64,000 nt of DNA from an uncultured Candidatus Actinomarina sp. (GTDB lineage Bacteria; Actinomycetota; Acidimicrobiia; Actinomarinales; Actinomarinaceae), in contig CACGBK010000002.1 of assembly GCA_902571385.1 (NCBI GenBank), forward strand, positions 120,684-184,683, given 5' to 3'. Made by a program: the position numbers and the translations under genes. Below, in pieces: positions 34,729 through 43,128 of this stretch; position 1 is the first letter of the stretch, and the number at the start of each line of letters is the position of its first letter. The notes under the pieces are model-generated. The model was not told the DNA's origin and searched no databases. It saw only the letters and a program-made list of their open reading frames with translations.

Positions 34729-36196
34729 GTTTATCTCCTATGTTTGTTTTATTAACTAGTTCTTTGAATGCTTCACTAACAACTTTTCTTGTTTCATTAG
34801 GTTTTATTATTTTATCTACTAATCCTAGTTTTGATGCAATGTCAGGATTACTAAATTTCTCATTATATTCATCAACAAATTTCTTCTTAAGCTCTTCAGG
34901 ATTATCACTGTCTTTTAATTCTTTTCTATGAATGACATCTACAGCACCCTCGGCACCCATTACCGCAATTTCTGCAGTAGGCCATGCAAAAAGTTTATCT
35001 GCCCCTAAACCCATTGAATCCATAACAATGTAAGCACCACCATATGCTTTACGAATAACTACACAAACTCTTGGCACTGTGGCTTCTGAATAAGCATAAA
35101 GAAGTTTTGCCCCACTTCTGATGATTCCTCCGTGTTCTTGCTCAACACCGGGCAAGAATCCTGGTACATCAACGAGTGTTAAAAGAGGAATATTAAATGC
35201 ATCGCAAAATCTAACAAATCTTGAGGCCTTTATAGATGAATTGATATCTAATACTCCTGCAAGCTCAATTGGTTGATTTGCAATGACTCCTATAGTATTT
35301 CCATTTATTCTTACAAACGAAGTAATGATATTTAATGCATAGTTTGCATGAATTGGATACTGCTCTCCATCATCAACAATAGAGTTAATTACTTCATTCA
35401 TATCGTACGGTTGGTTTCTGTGTTCTGGAATTAAGGTTTCTAGAGAATCCACATTTCTCAATGGGTCATCTTCAGTTATAAAAGCTGGGGGCTTTTGGTC
35501 TGATGACTGTGGAAAAAAACTAAGAAGATATCTCACTTCTTCAAAAGCTTGTTCTTCTGTCTCACATACTTGGTGACTTACTCCTGATTGAGTTCCATGC
35601 GCTTCGACACCACCAAGTTCTTCATAACTTACTTCTTCTCCAGTCACCGTTTTAACAACATTAGGACCAGTTACGTAAAGTTGTCCTATATCTTTTACCT
35701 GAAAGATAAAATCCGTTAAGGCCGGACTGTAAACAGCTCCGCCTGCTGACGGACCTACAATCACGGATATCTGAGGAATTTTTCCAGATGCTTCGACATT
35801 TTTTCTGAAAATCTGAGCATATCCATACAGAGAAGAAATGCCTTCTTGAATTCTTGCACCTCCTGAATCTTTGATTCCAATTACTGGAGCTTTCGCTTCA
35901 AGAGCTAAATCCATTATTCTAAGAATTTTCTTTGCGACTATTTCTCCAAGACTTCCACCCATTACAGAAAAGTCTTCGGAGAAAACAAAAACGGGTCTTC
36001 CATGGATCGTTCCAGATCCTGTTACTACCGCTTCACCATCAGGATTTTCTTCTGATACGACATTTTCATCAATTTCAGAAAAGGAATCTTCATCTAAAAG
36101 AAGGTGAATTCTCTCGTATGCTGTTAGTTTACCTTTAGGATGCTGAATTTTTTTTGCTTTTTCATTACGTAAACCAGCTAAATTTTCTTCTGACAT
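34709..36196 (-). CDS. Acyl-CoA carboxylase carboxyltransferase (beta) subunit
   Basis: A 495-residue protein of the PccB/AccD type: LTAYERIHLLLDEDSF, GGSLGE, KDSGGARIQEGISSL, GPSAGGAVYSP and VDVPGFLPGVEQEHGGI. It moves the carboxyl group from biotin to acetyl- or propionyl-CoA. The open frame runs to 36259, but the extra residues are hydrophobic and atypical; the ATG at 36196 gives the family N-terminus. It is the first gene of the operon, and no clear leaderless box precedes it. Confidence 0.92.
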   Translation of the reverse strand: MSEENLAGLRNEKAKKIQHPKGKLTAYERIHLLLDEDSFSEIDENVVSEENPDGEAVVTGSGTIHGRPVFVFSEDFSVMGGSLGEIVAKKILRIMDLALEAKAPVIGIKDSGGARIQEGISSLYGYAQIFRKNVEASGKIPQISVIVGPSAGGAVYSPALTDFIFQVKDIGQLYVTGPNVVKTVTGEEVSYEELGGVEAHGTQSGVSHQVCETEEQAFEEVRYLLSFFPQSSDQKPPAFITEDDPLRNVDSLETLIPEHRNQPYDMNEVINSIVDDGEQYPIHANYALNIITSFVRINGNTIGVIANQPIELAGVLDINSSIKASRFVRFCDAFNIPLLTLVDVPGFLPGVEQEHGGIIRSGAKLLYAYSEATVPRVCVVIRKAYGGAYIVMDSMGLGADKLFAWPTAEIAVMGAEGAVDVIHRKELKDSDNPEELKKKFVDEYNEKFSNPDIASKLGLVDKIIKPNETRKVVSEAFKELVNKTNIGDKHGNIPL

Positions 36197-36260
36197 GCCC
36201 AACTTTCTTATTATTATTAACCTATATATTTGACCTATGTATATGTAAAGAAGTAACACT

Positions 36261-36917
36261 ATGAAGTCTATTTTTTTTGATGAAATTGCAAATACTCAAG
36301 ATTATGCAATTAATGAGTTTAAAGCAGAACCTTTGCTAATTGTCAGTAAAGCTCAAACTGCAGGTCGCGGTACAAATAAAAATAAATGGGAAAATGCAGA
36401 TCAAAGCTTAGCTACCTCGCTAGTTTTTAACAAAAAGATTGTTAATTTTAAAAAGACTCTGATCCCATTATTAGCTGGTTATTCATTTGTTTCTTTGCAT
36501 CAAATTAAAGACCTGAAATTAAAATGGCCAAACGATATAACTTTAAATGAAGAAAAGGTCGGAGGAGTTCTCGTAGAAGAAGATAATGATTTGATTTGTA
36601 TAGGTTTAGGAATTAACTACTTTTGGAGTAATCCTCTCATTCCAGGTGCAGGAGGGTTGTATAAAGAAAAACAAGATGATCAGCAAATTTTTTACGACGC
36701 TGAAGTATGGGCAGAAAAAGTAATGCAGTTTATAACAAAAGAAGACTTCAGTCTCGAGGATTATAAATTAAAACTTACTACTTTAGGAAAAGTTGTTGAA
36801 TACCCTGATGGAAGGGGCTGGGCTAGAGATATAAACAGTGATGGTTCATTGAAAATAGAAACGCCTACAGGTGAATTATTAAATCTAACCTCACCCTTAA
36901 TAAGCGAGATAATATAG
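36261..36917 (+). CDS. birA: Biotin-[carboxylase] ligase
   Basis: A 218-residue enzyme with the ligase motifs TAGRGTNKN (GRGR-type adenylate loop), LKWPNDI and VGGVLVE. It attaches biotin to the carrier domain of the carboxylase encoded on the other strand. It lacks an N-terminal helix-turn-helix, so it should not act as a DNA-binding repressor. It is divergent from the carboxylase operon with a 64 bp gap. Confidence 0.92.
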   Translation: MKSIFFDEIANTQDYAINEFKAEPLLIVSKAQTAGRGTNKNKWENADQSLATSLVFNKKIVNFKKTLIPLLAGYSFVSLHQIKDLKLKWPNDITLNEEKVGGVLVEEDNDLICIGLGINYFWSNPLIPGAGGLYKEKQDDQQIFYDAEVWAEKVMQFITKEDFSLEDYKLKLTTLGKVVEYPDGRGWARDINSDGSLKIETPTGELLNLTSPLISEII

Positions 36918-36942
36918 TTATCATTAATTCTTGAGAGGTTAA

Positions 36943-39036
36943 ATGAAACAATTAGTTGTTGAAAAAAATAATCCTGAACCAATTTTGTGGGAGACGTCGA
37001 TTCCAAAGCCCGGTCCAGGAGAGATATTAATTCAAAATCATTATTCGGTCGTTTCAACGGGTACTGAAATTTCAACAATTGAATCTGCTAACAAGTCTGT
37101 ATCTGAAAAAATGCAAAATTCTTCAAATATTGAAAAAGGTCTTGAGCTTCTTGAAAATGAGGGAGTGAGGGCGGTTTGGAATGCTGTATTTCCAAAAAAC
37201 ATTCTCCCAATTCAGCTTGGATATAGTTCTTGTGGAAAAATTATAGAGATAGGTAAAGATGTAAAAAATTTTCACATTGGAGACATGGTTGTATCTAACG
37301 GCAGCCACGCAGAATTTGTTGTAGTAAATCAAAATTTATGCTCAAGAATACCATCTGAAACAAACGAAAAAGAAGCCGCCTATACAGTTTTAGGAAGTAT
37401 AGCTTTACATGGATTACGCTTATCCGAAACATCATTAGGTTCTAAAGTTGTAGTTGTAGGTTTGGGTATTGTGGGTCAATTAGTTTGCAGATTAGGCGAA
37501 GCACAAGGATCAGAAGTTTTTGGTATCGATCCTGATGAAATGAGGAGAGCGGATAATCAAAATTATTATGCTTCAATTGATGATTTGCCTATAGATGAAG
37601 CAGATACTGTAATAATTACTGCTGCTTCTGAGAGCAATGAACCAATCGAGGCTGCAACAAAAATTGCTAGGAATAAGGCAAAAATTGTTGTTGTGGGTGA
37701 TATTCCGTTGAATATTTCACGTAACGAGTTTTATTATAAAGAACTAGAGCTTGTTGTCTCAAAGTCTTATGGACCTGGAAGATATGACAAGCAGTACGAG
37801 GTTCTTGGTAATGATTATCCAATAGAGTATGTGAGGTGGACAGAAAATAGAAATTTTGAAGCTTTTTTGAAACTTTTATCTCAAAAACAGATCAGTATTA
37901 AAGATTTAATAACTAAAGAGGTTGAATTTACTGAATCTCCCGAAATTTACAATTCATTTAGTTCTGAAGAAAAACCTTTATCAATTCTTCTCAGATATGA
38001 CTTAAAAACTGAACCAAAGATTCAATTTGAGAAAAATGAAATTATTCTTGAAAATAACAAAAAAATTAAAGTTGGTGTAATCGGTGCAGGAAATTTTGCT
38101 TCGTCAACAATAATTCCCATTTTGAAAGAATTAAAAAGATCTTGTCAGATATTAGGGGTTGCATCTTCTGGAGGATTGAGTTCTGAGGCCCTAGCAAAGA
38201 GCTTTAAAATTAAAAATAAATATCAAACAGAAGATGAAATATTTGAATCGGATGAAATAGATGCTGTATTTGTTTTAACCCAACACTTTAATCATGCTGA
38301 ATTAGTGATTAGAGGAATAAATTCTGGTAAAGCTGTTTATGTTGAAAAACCACTTGCTATAAATGTTGACTCAATAACCAAAATTGAAGAGGCCATGTAC
38401 AATGCAGAAGATCCTAAGATTTTCCTTGGATTTAATAGAAGATTTAGTAATGCCTCCATGTTTATAAAAGAAAAACTTAATGCCTCGCCAGCTAATGCAC
38501 TAAATTTTAGGTTCAGTGTTCCAAAACTTGAAAGAGATCACTGGACAAATATAAAGGAAATTGGAGGGGGAAGAATAGTAGGTGAAGCAATTCATGCTAT
38601 CGATCTTGGAACATATTTTTTTGATTCCCTGCCACAGAGCATATCTTCATATTCTCCAATTGATAAAGAATCTGATGAGGCTCTCGACAATCAAGTCTTT
38701 ATCAATATAAATTATGCAAATGGCTCACATGCTGCTATCCAATATTTTTCTGACACTAATAACAAATTATCAAAAGAAAGGTTGGAGATTCATGGAAGTG
38801 ACAATTCGTTTATAGTTGAAGATTTCAAACTTTTAAGATATTTAATTGGCCCAGATGACAAGAGTAAAGTATTTTCAGATGGAAAAGGTCATAAACAAGC
38901 TATTGAAACTTTTTTAAGTTATGTTAAAAATGAAGTCCCTAACCCTTTTACCTGGCTTGAAATAAAGTCAGTATCTCTTGCTGGTATATATGCACAAAAT
39001 TATATGAATTCAGGTTCTCAAAAAAGTATTTTTTAA
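36943..39036 (+). CDS. Bi-domain oxidoreductase: MDR dehydrogenase plus Gfo/Idh/MocA
   Basis: A 697-residue fusion. The N-terminal half (about 1-350) is a medium-chain zinc-type dehydrogenase with GPGEILIQN, VVVGLGIVGQLVCRLGEA and VVVGDIPL. The C-terminal half (about 375-697) is a Gfo/Idh/MocA protein with the nucleotide motif KVGVIGAGNFASS and the family EKPLAIN motif. This fusion is known from sugar and cell-surface polysaccharide loci, where it modifies activated or free sugars, but its reaction is not settled. A GAGAGG Shine-Dalgarno precedes the ATG. It has no functional partner gene nearby. Confidence 0.87.
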   Translation: MKQLVVEKNNPEPILWETSIPKPGPGEILIQNHYSVVSTGTEISTIESANKSVSEKMQNSSNIEKGLELLENEGVRAVWNAVFPKNILPIQLGYSSCGKIIEIGKDVKNFHIGDMVVSNGSHAEFVVVNQNLCSRIPSETNEKEAAYTVLGSIALHGLRLSETSLGSKVVVVGLGIVGQLVCRLGEAQGSEVFGIDPDEMRRADNQNYYASIDDLPIDEADTVIITAASESNEPIEAATKIARNKAKIVVVGDIPLNISRNEFYYKELELVVSKSYGPGRYDKQYEVLGNDYPIEYVRWTENRNFEAFLKLLSQKQISIKDLITKEVEFTESPEIYNSFSSEEKPLSILLRYDLKTEPKIQFEKNEIILENNKKIKVGVIGAGNFASSTIIPILKELKRSCQILGVASSGGLSSEALAKSFKIKNKYQTEDEIFESDEIDAVFVLTQHFNHAELVIRGINSGKAVYVEKPLAINVDSITKIEEAMYNAEDPKIFLGFNRRFSNASMFIKEKLNASPANALNFRFSVPKLERDHWTNIKEIGGGRIVGEAIHAIDLGTYFFDSLPQSISSYSPIDKESDEALDNQVFININYANGSHAAIQYFSDTNNKLSKERLEIHGSDNSFIVEDFKLLRYLIGPDDKSKVFSDGKGHKQAIETFLSYVKNEVPNPFTWLEIKSVSLAGIYAQNYMNSGSQKSIF

Positions 39037-39107
39037 AAATAATCACACTAAAAAAATAACAACGTTACTGTTACTGTGTCGTAAAGATAGTTAAGAAAAG
39101 GAAGCAA

Positions 39108-39305
39108 ATGCCAAAAGGTAAAGTTAAATGGTTCAACAAAACTAAAGGTTATGGTTTTATTGAACCTGAAGAAGGCGATAAAGATGTCTTCGTACACATT
39201 TCAGCAGTAAAAGATTCAGGAATGGAAGATCTTGATGAAGGTCAAGAACTTGAATTTGAAATTGTTGAAAATAACGGTAAAAGTTCAGCAGAAAATCTAA
39301 AGTAG
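39108..39305 (+). CDS. cspA: Cold-shock protein
   Basis: A 65-residue single cold-shock domain with both nucleic-acid binding motifs, KGYGFIEP (RNP1) and VFVHIS (RNP2), after the N-terminal GKVKWFN. It binds single-stranded RNA or DNA and acts as an RNA chaperone. A strong AAGGAAG Shine-Dalgarno and a 71 bp upstream region suggest a leadered, highly expressed transcript. It is convergent with the tRNA-Arg gene. Confidence 0.95.
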   Translation: MPKGKVKWFNKTKGYGFIEPEEGDKDVFVHISAVKDSGMEDLDEGQELEFEIVENNGKSSAENLK

Positions 39306-39313
39306 CTTTCTTG

Positions 39314-39386
39314 CGGCCACGGCAGGATTCGAACCTGCGACACCAGGTTTAGGAAACCTGTGCTCTATCCCCTGAGCTACGCGGCC
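39314..39386 (-). tRNA. tRNA-Arg (anticodon CCT)
   Basis: The complementary strand folds into a full cloverleaf of 73 nt. The acceptor stem GGCCGCG pairs with CGTGGCC (one G-U), the D arm begins GCTCAG, and the anticodon stem CAGGT/ACCTG encloses the loop TTCCTAA with anticodon CCT (codon AGG). The T arm is GCAGG-TTCGAAT-CCTGC and the discriminator base is G. CCA is not encoded. Confidence 0.95.
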
Positions 39387-39414
39387 ATTAATAGCAGACT
39401 TAAGTATTATTTCA

Positions 39415-39420
39415 TATAAT
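39415..39420 (+). promoter_or_regulatory. Putative leaderless -10 (TATAAT) before a 5-codon ORF
   Basis: A perfect TATAAT ending 7 nt before ATG 39428. That ATG opens a five-codon frame (M-K-V-K-S) ending in TGA at 39443-39445, which overlaps the TTG start of the ABC ATPase. Confidence 0.5.
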
Positions 39421-39427
39421 GAATTCT

Positions 39428-39445
39428 ATGAAAGTTAAAAGTTGA
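39428..39445 (+). other. Five-codon upstream ORF coupled to the ABC ATPase
   Basis: ATG AAA GTT AAA AGT TGA. Its stop overlaps the TTG start codon at 39442 in a TTGA arrangement, so ribosomes loading on the leaderless ATG could reinitiate on the ATPase gene. This is inference from spacing only. Confidence 0.35.
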
Positions 39446-40443
39446 AAGCTGTCGAGGCTAATAATCTTCATAAAACTTTTACTTCAAAAAAAGAATCAGT
39501 TGATGCTGTCAAAGGCGTCTCGTTTGCAGTCGAACAAGGCGAGGTATTTAGTATTCTAGGTCCAAATGGAGCTGGAAAAAGTACAACAATTTTGATGCTC
39601 ACAACTTTATTGGGTATCAGTAAAGGGACTGCTTCAATTATGGGTTTAGATGTTGAGAAACAAGATAAAGAAGTAAGAACAAAGATAGGTGTAGCTTTAC
39701 AAGATACTGGCATTGATTTATTACTAACTGCCAGAGAATTGCTTTATACCACTGGAAGGCTCTGGGGTCTGAACAAACAAGAATCAAATACAAGAACTAA
39801 AGAGCTTCTTCAATTAGTAGGCTTAACAGAATCAGCAGATAGAAGAGTCAAAACATACTCTGGGGGAATGAAAAGAAGACTCGATTTAGGTCTTAGTCTT
39901 GTTAATGAACCTGAAGTATTATTTTTAGACGAACCTACAACAGGTCTTGATCCAGCATCAAGAAGAGTAATTTGGGATGAAATTAAAAGACTAAACAAAA
40001 ATGGAGTCACTGTCATCCTAACAACACAATACCTTGAAGAGGCCGATGAACTTTCCGATAGGTTATTGATAATAGACAAAGGTGTAGTTGCCACAGAGGG
40101 AACATCTGATGAGCTGAAAGCAAGTGTAGGTGGCGACGTGGTAACTTTTGATTTCGAAAAAGAAGAAAATGTGGAAGTGGCAAAAAGATTAATTGATAAT
40201 GCAAAAGTTAATCAGAAGCAGCTCCGTATAACTGTTGAGAATGGGGCAGAGCATATCCCAATATTTATGAAAACATTTACAGAAAATAACTTAAATGTTA
40301 AATCTGTTTCAGCTAATAAGCCAACTTTGGATGATGTATTTCTAAAAGTTACAGGATTCAGCATGGAAAATGATAATCAATCAGAGAAAAAACAAAATAA
40401 GAAATCTAACTATGAAAAAAGAGGAAGGAGAATTAGAAGATAA
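39442..40443 (+). CDS. ABC-2 type transporter ATPase (DrrA-like)
   Basis: A 333-residue ATPase with Walker A GPNGAGKST, Q-loop region VALQDTGID, signature YSGGMKRR, Walker B VLFLDEPTTGLD and the H-loop region TTQYLEEADEL, plus the C-terminal DUF4162-type domain of DrrA proteins. It probably powers export of a lipid or antibiotic-like compound with the next gene. It starts at TTG: an in-frame TAA lies two codons upstream and no ATG is available. The stop is directly followed by the permease ATG. Confidence 0.9.
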   Translation: MKAVEANNLHKTFTSKKESVDAVKGVSFAVEQGEVFSILGPNGAGKSTTILMLTTLLGISKGTASIMGLDVEKQDKEVRTKIGVALQDTGIDLLLTARELLYTTGRLWGLNKQESNTRTKELLQLVGLTESADRRVKTYSGGMKRRLDLGLSLVNEPEVLFLDEPTTGLDPASRRVIWDEIKRLNKNGVTVILTTQYLEEADELSDRLLIIDKGVVATEGTSDELKASVGGDVVTFDFEKEENVEVAKRLIDNAKVNQKQLRITVENGAEHIPIFMKTFTENNLNVKSVSANKPTLDDVFLKVTGFSMENDNQSEKKQNKKSNYEKRGRRIRR

Positions 40444-41244
40444 ATGTCTGATCACCAAGCTCCATTTTTTACCCAATTGGGAATATTAACAAAAAGATTA
40501 CTTCTGAGAGTCGTTAGGCGTCCTCTAAGTGAGCTTCCAAATTTAATTATTTCTGCCTTCTTTCTTTTTATATATGACGGAGCTTTAGGAAGAGTATTTG
40601 GAGCTAGCGCTATAGGAACTTCTTTGGATTTTGCTCAAGGAAATTTTGTAAACTTCATACTTCCCGTATCAATTGTTTCTGCATCTTTAAGTGGTTCCGC
40701 TTCGGGGTTCTATATTATTGAAGATATTGAATCGGGAGTTTTTAAGAGATATCAGGGAATGCCAATTTCTAAATGGTCAATAATACTTGCTCCCATGGTC
40801 ATAGGTGCAATCAGAGTATTAATTCAAGCAAGTCTAATTCTTCTTATAGGAAGTTTTATTGGGGCAGATCCTGCAACGGGCTTTAGTGGCTATCTAGCTG
40901 TACTTGGTTTTGGTTTTTTGTGGGGACTTGGATTCGCAGGTTATTCTGTTGCTGCAAGTGTAAAATCAGGATCATCTCAAGGGGCTCAGGCTGCTTCTTT
41001 TTTCTTTTTTCCAGCCTTGTTTATAGCTCCAACTTTTGTTCCAAGAGAGGCGTTAAAAGGATGGTTGTCTACTGCAGCGGCATTTAACCCAACTACATAC
41101 GTTATAGAAGCAATCAGAGGAATCTTGATAGAAGGATGGGTTTTTAATGTGATTTTACCTGGATTAATAGTCGGTGGAATATTTGCTCTTATTACTCTTG
41201 CATACGCTGTTTCATCAGCAAAGAAAGTAAATGAAAAAGGATAA
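40444..41244 (+). CDS. ABC-2 type transporter permease (DrrB-like)
   Basis: A 266-residue membrane protein with six hydrophobic segments and the ABC-2 pattern FVNFILPVSIVSASL, GVFKRYQGMPISKW and FNPTTYVIEAIRGIL. It forms the export channel with the ATPase immediately upstream. The substrate is unknown. Confidence 0.9.
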   Translation: MSDHQAPFFTQLGILTKRLLLRVVRRPLSELPNLIISAFFLFIYDGALGRVFGASAIGTSLDFAQGNFVNFILPVSIVSASLSGSASGFYIIEDIESGVFKRYQGMPISKWSIILAPMVIGAIRVLIQASLILLIGSFIGADPATGFSGYLAVLGFGFLWGLGFAGYSVAASVKSGSSQGAQAASFFFFPALFIAPTFVPREALKGWLSTAAAFNPTTYVIEAIRGILIEGWVFNVILPGLIVGGIFALITLAYAVSSAKKVNEKG

Positions 41245-41301
41245 ATAAAGACTTTAATTAATTATTAAATCCTAATAATCTATATACTTCGTAAGGAAAT
41301 T

Positions 41302-41994
41302 ATGGAAATAACATTAGAAGCTACAAATAGAGGTAAAACAGGTTCGGCTGAATCAAGAAGATTACGATCAACAGGTTTCATACCTGCTGTTATGTATGGC
41401 TTAGGTTCAGAACCTGAGTCATTACTGATAAATGCAAGAGAATTCAATAATGCATTAAAGACAGAAGCTGGGTCTAACGTAATTTTAAATGTAAATGTTG
41501 GTAAAGACAGCATTCCAGCTCTAGCAAGAGAAATACAGCGTCATGCATATAAAGATGAAATCGTACATGTTGATTTAATAAGAATTGATCTGTCACAAAC
41601 TGTTGAAGCTGATGTTCAAGTTAATTTTCTTGGCACACCTCTTGGTGTAAAAGAAGAAGGTGGAGTTGTACAAACTGTTAACAACACAATATCAATTACT
41701 GCACTTCCTACAAGTATTCCCTCATCTATAGACATTGATATATCCGATCTAAATGTTGGTGATAATGTTACTGCAACAGATATAGACTTGCCTGAAGGCG
41801 TAAAGCTTACTTCTAAAGATGATGAATCTATACTCGTGACAATAACTATTCCAAGAGCTGCTGTTGAAGAAGAGGAAGTCTTGGAAGAAGGCCTTGAAGG
41901 AGAAGAAGGTGAAGAAGAGGCTGGTGAAGGAGATGAGGATTCTGGAGAAGTTGCTTCAGAAGATACTGAATCAGCAGAGGAAAGTGGCGAATAA
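41302..41994 (+). CDS. rplY: Ribosomal protein bL25, CTC form
   Basis: A 230-residue protein with N-terminal L25 domain (LEATNRGKTGSAESRRLRS, GFIPAVMYG) and C-terminal CTC domain, ending in a very acidic Glu/Gly/Ser tail (about residues 190-230). It binds 5S rRNA. An AAGGA Shine-Dalgarno precedes the ATG. The gene opens the actinobacterial rplY-pth block, and its acidic tail codons overlap the pth start by 11 nt. Confidence 0.94.
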   Translation: MEITLEATNRGKTGSAESRRLRSTGFIPAVMYGLGSEPESLLINAREFNNALKTEAGSNVILNVNVGKDSIPALAREIQRHAYKDEIVHVDLIRIDLSQTVEADVQVNFLGTPLGVKEEGGVVQTVNNTISITALPTSIPSSIDIDISDLNVGDNVTATDIDLPEGVKLTSKDDESILVTITIPRAAVEEEEVLEEGLEGEEGEEEAGEGDEDSGEVASEDTESAEESGE

Positions 41995-42580
41995 ACCAAA
42001 AACTATTTTAGTTGGCCTTTGGAATCCTCAACCAAAATATATCCATACTCGTCACAATATTGGTGCAGACATTCTTTTTTCGTACAGTCAAAAAAATAAC
42101 TGTAAAATAAATTTAGATAATTCAGGCCAGTTCCAATTTGGAAAGTTCGAAATCATGAATCAGGAAATATTATTAGTTATTCCAATGACGTCTATGAATA
42201 ATTCAGGACAGGGCCTCAAATCCTTTTTAATTGGCGAAAACATTAAAGACTTTAATCTTTTGGTAATACATGATGATATTGATTTAACATTTGGTAGATT
42301 TCGTTTAAAAAAAGGTATTTCAGATGGAGGCCATAATGGCATTAAGTCTTTAGATAGTGCTCTTGGAACTAATGATTATTGGAGATTAAAAATTGGTTTG
42401 GGAAGACCACCCACAAGTCAAGATCCAGCAGTTTATGTATTGTCAAAATTTAATAATGATCAGACCGAGGAAGTTGAGTTTATAATTGAGGACAGCATGG
42501 AGATCATTGATTTATTTTTTAAGGACAAAGAATTTGCAATAAAGAAAGCATCTGAAAGAAGAATTATTGATGTGGTCTAA
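41984..42580 (+). CDS. pth: Peptidyl-tRNA hydrolase
   Basis: A 198-residue enzyme with N-terminal VGLWNP (substrate-binding Asn), catalytic His in TRHNIG, HDDIDL and GGHNGIKSL. It releases peptides from dropped-off peptidyl-tRNA. The start is GTG at 41984, backed by an AGAGGAAA Shine-Dalgarno inside rplY. The frame is open further upstream only as a Lys-rich shadow of the acidic rplY tail. Confidence 0.93.
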   Translation: MANKPKTILVGLWNPQPKYIHTRHNIGADILFSYSQKNNCKINLDNSGQFQFGKFEIMNQEILLVIPMTSMNNSGQGLKSFLIGENIKDFNLLVIHDDIDLTFGRFRLKKGISDGGHNGIKSLDSALGTNDYWRLKIGLGRPPTSQDPAVYVLSKFNNDQTEEVEFIIEDSMEIIDLFFKDKEFAIKKASERRIIDVV

Positions 42581-43128
42581 TGAAAAATAAATTACCTGAT
42601 TTACTCGCATGGTTTAGGCTTTTATCTTCTCCAGTTTTATTATTTCTAATACTAGATGATGGCTCTGATGCAGGACTAATGTTATATCCTGCAATACTTG
42701 CTTTTATTGCAGCATGGTCAGATTATTTTGATGGTTATCTTGCAAGAAAGTGGGACGTAAGTAGTAAGTTAGGTGCATTCTTAGATACTATTGCTGATAA
42801 AATTTTTGTAACTTTCGTATTTGCTGGATTCTCAATTATTGGCAGAGTAAGTATTTGGATAACTGTATTACTAATTGCTAGGGAATTCTTGATTATGGGC
42901 CTTCGTGGTTTGGCAGGAAATGACGGAATAATGATTCCTCCGAGTAGATTTGGAAAAGCAAAAGCTAGTTTACAATTTTGGGCTATCGGTTTTGTAATGA
43001 TAGATTTTTCATTTACGATATTTAGCCTGACTATTGCAGAATTATTCGTCATGCATGCACTTATATTTTCATACATCTCTGCATACCAATATGTAGTATC
43101 TTATTTTCAATCAAAGAATGAAATTTAA
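42580..43128 (+). CDS. pgsA: CDP-diacylglycerol-glycerol-3-phosphate 3-phosphatidyltransferase
   Basis: A 182-residue membrane enzyme with the CDP-alcohol phosphotransferase motif DYFDGYLAR followed by G-x3-D-x3-D in GAFLDTIADK. It makes phosphatidylglycerophosphate for membrane phosphatidylglycerol. The start overlaps the pth stop by 1 nt and the end overlaps the next gene by 11 nt. Confidence 0.88.
   Translation: MKNKLPDLLAWFRLLSSPVLLFLILDDGSDAGLMLYPAILAFIAAWSDYFDGYLARKWDVSSKLGAFLDTIADKIFVTFVFAGFSIIGRVSIWITVLLIAREFLIMGLRGLAGNDGIMIPPSRFGKAKASLQFWAIGFVMIDFSFTIFSLTIAELFVMHALIFSYISAYQYVVSYFQSKNEI

Noticed and set aside
36197-36259. N-terminal extension of the carboxyltransferase
   Set aside because: Encodes an Ile/Leu/Tyr-rich stretch not found in the family and runs up to the birA start.
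41864-41983. Lys-rich extension of the peptidyl-tRNA hydrolase frame
   Set aside because: It is the +1 shadow of Glu codons in the acidic rplY tail; a GTG with a good Shine-Dalgarno gives the normal N-terminus.
41616-41999. 127-codon Ser/Pro-rich antisense frame opposite rplY
   Set aside because: Produced by the repetitive Glu codons of the acidic tail.
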